A stretch of DNA of 64,000 nt. Source: Kibdelosporangium sp. MJ126-NF4 (GTDB taxonomy: Bacteria; Actinomycetota; Actinomycetes; Mycobacteriales; Pseudonocardiaceae). Numbering within the stretch: position 1 is the stretch's first letter; each line of letters starts with the position of its first letter. A program made the translations under genes and the position numbers. Of the stretch, positions 62,614 to 64,000 are shown piece by piece. The stretch lies in the NCBI RefSeq assembly GCF_000826545.1, contig NZ_CDME01000013.1, positions 16,869-80,868 of the forward strand. Reading direction: 5' to 3'. The notes beneath the pieces are model-generated. The model saw nothing but the letters and a program-made list of their open reading frames with translations. It searched no databases and was not told the origin of the DNA.

Positions 62614-63916
62614 GCCCGGCCTTGGCGGCCAGGATGCCGGGCCCGGTGGCCGTGTTGAACCGGACGTAGCAGCCCGTCGCCCTGCCACAGACGCAGAACG
62701 GGCTGATCACCGCCTTCGCGTGGACGGTCTCGGTGCGACCGGACTCGTCCAGCATCACCTTCAGCGGCGGCCGCACCGGCGTGACCAGCTCCTGCACGAC
62801 GTAGTCCTCGCTCGTCACCGCCGTGGCGACCAGGTTCTCCCATTCCCTGTCGCCGCTGGTGGCGCCGAAGTAGATCTCCTCGGAGTACAGGCCCGCGGCG
62901 AGTTTCAGCACGAACAGCTCGCGCCGCTCGACAAGCAGCCGCGGCAAGTCGTGCGTCCGTCCCCGCCATTCCACCCGGCGGTCGGCGACCACCCTGCTCC
63001 ACGGCACGAAGCGCCGCACCAGGTCCCGGTCGTCACCGGACATCCAGGGCAGGCCTTCCGACAGCAGCGCGAGCACCTTCTTCGAGTCCAGCAGCCGCGC
63101 GCTCTGCGACGGCACGGCGGTCAGACCGGCGGCCATCGCCGACAGCAGACCGGACACGTCCCAGCCGAACTTGTGCGCCTCGATCTCGCTGAACTGGACG
63201 ATCCCGAGCAGATTCTCGAGTTCCTCAGCTGGGCCCGCCTGCTCTCTCAGGTGCCGGAGTTCGACGAACCGCGCCCGCACCCCGTGTTCCCGCAGCATGT
63301 CCAGCTGCGCCCGCATGTACTCCTGGGTCATGTCGAGGTCGTCGAAAGTGTCGATCAGCAGGACCGACGGCCCGCGCCCCAGGTCCGCGCAGCTGCGCGT
63401 GATGACGTCGGCCAACTGCGCGTAGAGGTCGGTACCGGCCAGCGCCGGTTGCCCGGTCTCGTACCTGATGTGCTGCCAGGCCCGGCGCAGGCGCTCGAAC
63501 TGCGCCATACAGCCGACCCCGGCGCCGACGTTGAACTCGAGGAACTGCGGCCCGTTCGCGCCGACCATCACGTCGGCGCGCGCCACGTGCGCGGCGTGGC
63601 GCATCTCGAAGGCGTCGTCGGCCGTGAACCTCGGGAACATCGCCGGGTCGGCTTTCAGCGCCTTCATCCGGCCACCGGTGTCGGGCGCGAGATTCGCCAC
63701 GGCCGTGTGGTGCAGCTCCAACAGCCGCGTGGTGGCGTCGAGCAGGCTCTGGTACGACCGCGGCGGCACCACGATCGGTTCGCCCGCGAGCGGGAACGGG
63801 GCCCCGGGGCTGACCCGCATGGCCCGCCCGAGGATCTCGGCCACCTGTTCGGGCGCGATTCCTGGTCTGTGTGGGGTGTACTCGCCGAACCACGAATGCG
63901 TCGCGGTGGAAGTCAT
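62579..63916 (-). CDS. Second ATP-grasp-like ligase (glutathionylspermidine-synthase/circularly permuted type)
   Basis: 445 residues. A permuted ATP-grasp pattern is suggested by the early LEFNVGAGVGCMAQFERL (metal/ATP residues E-F-N), followed by a helical section and late VLKLAAGLYSEEIYFGATSG and VVQELVTPVRPP. Relatives attach amines to carboxylates. AAGGAGAG lies upstream of ATG 63916. In this cluster it could add a second amino acid or protect the amine. The upstream 84 bp run to the window edge, and nothing further is identified there. Confidence 0.65.
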   Translation of the reverse strand: MTSTATHSWFGEYTPHRPGIAPEQVAEILGRAMRVSPGAPFPLAGEPIVVPPRSYQSLLDATTRLLELHHTAVANLAPDTGGRMKALKADPAMFPRFTADDAFEMRHAAHVARADVMVGANGPQFLEFNVGAGVGCMAQFERLRRAWQHIRYETGQPALAGTDLYAQLADVITRSCADLGRGPSVLLIDTFDDLDMTQEYMRAQLDMLREHGVRARFVELRHLREQAGPAEELENLLGIVQFSEIEAHKFGWDVSGLLSAMAAGLTAVPSQSARLLDSKKVLALLSEGLPWMSGDDRDLVRRFVPWSRVVADRRVEWRGRTHDLPRLLVERRELFVLKLAAGLYSEEIYFGATSGDREWENLVATAVTSEDYVVQELVTPVRPPLKVMLDESGRTETVHAKAVISPFCVCGRATGCYVRFNTATGPGILAAKAGLMRGCLLGAPR

Positions 63917-64000
63917 CAGCAGTTTCTCTCCTTGGAGAGTTCCTGAGCGCCGGAAACGTCACGCCCACTTTGTTGCGGCGGCACACCCGGCCGCAAGGGA

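Noticed and set aside
44004..63916. Ordinary fatty-acid or butirosin-type cluster
   Set aside because: No malonyltransferase, FabF, aminocyclitol or BtrG/BtrH homologue was recognised, so neither explains the gene set.
63926..63939. CTCTCC/GGAGAG palindrome over the ribosome binding site of the last ligase
   Set aside because: The loop would be two bases, so no stable hairpin; probably coincidence of the AAGGAGAG site.

Overview
The window is high-GC DNA (roughly 70%) with dense genes, many GTG starts and ATGA/GTGA stop-start overlaps. It looks like a filamentous actinomycete, most likely of the Pseudonocardiaceae (Amycolatopsis/Kibdelosporangium/Lentzea type). That assignment rests on gene content and style only. 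No rRNA or tRNA gene and no CRISPR array was seen.

Layout. 1-470: the 5' end of an IS4-type transposase running off the left edge, then a non-coding element with a long inverted repeat. 472-10328: an MFS exporter, two small proteins, a cytochrome P450, a large NACHT-LRR NTPase, a PadR/DUF1048 operon with a clear operator, and a serine hydrolase coupled to an IclR regulator. 10409-18216: a complete oligopeptide-type ABC importer (binding protein, two permeases, two ATPases) with a ROK protein, a creatininase-family amidohydrolase and a glucarate-dehydratase-like enolase, forming an uptake-and-catabolism island under IclR. 18307-27924: a secreted M14 carboxypeptidase, an amino-acid permease, an Imm49-like protein, a catalase, a CGNR regulator divergent from azlC-azlD, a flavodoxin-like protein, a STAS antagonist and a 50-residue membrane protein. 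28014-36247: a CoxL-CoxM-CoxS molybdenum hydroxylase operon whose CoxS carries an unusual extra domain, a DHFR-like reductase, a two-component pair with a doubled sensor kinase, and a PPOX protein. 36267-40556: a GH13 glucosidase and an enolase-superfamily dehydratase divergent from a GntR regulator and an SDR, around a perfect 18-bp palindrome. 40557-43999: a looser region with repeats, a frameshifted anti-sigma-type ATPase and several small actinobacterial proteins.

44004-63916 (probably continuing to the right) is the most interesting part, a biosynthetic gene cluster without any PKS or NRPS megaenzyme. Fourteen tightly packed minus-strand genes (60399 down to 48376) encode a KAS III-like enzyme, a BtrJ-like ATP-grasp ligase, a BtrK-like PLP decarboxylase, a free acyl carrier protein, a Cys-less thiolase-fold protein, a split/doubled acyl-CoA-dehydrogenase pair, a MATE-type exporter, four consecutive GNAT-like proteins, a dedicated AcpS-type phosphopantetheinyl transferase and a NodU/CmcH-type carbamoyltransferase. 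Divergent from them are a P450 and an SDR, then a second ATP-grasp-like ligase. On the other flank are an atypical response regulator lacking the phospho-acceptor Asp, a BcsL/FemAB-type acyltransferase, a Rossmann oxidoreductase and a glycosyltransferase. By analogy with butirosin side-chain biosynthesis (BtrI/J/K), the inferred route loads an amino acid (probably Glu) on the ACP, decarboxylates it on the carrier to an omega-amino acyl-ACP, extends or condenses it with the KAS III enzyme, modifies it by SDR, P450 and acyl-ACP dehydrogenase, then acylates, carbamoylates and exports it. The product is unknown. TACCCA/TGGGTA half-sites in the central divergent promoter recur as ACCCA-N3-TGGGT upstream of the atypical regulator, suggesting a common operator.
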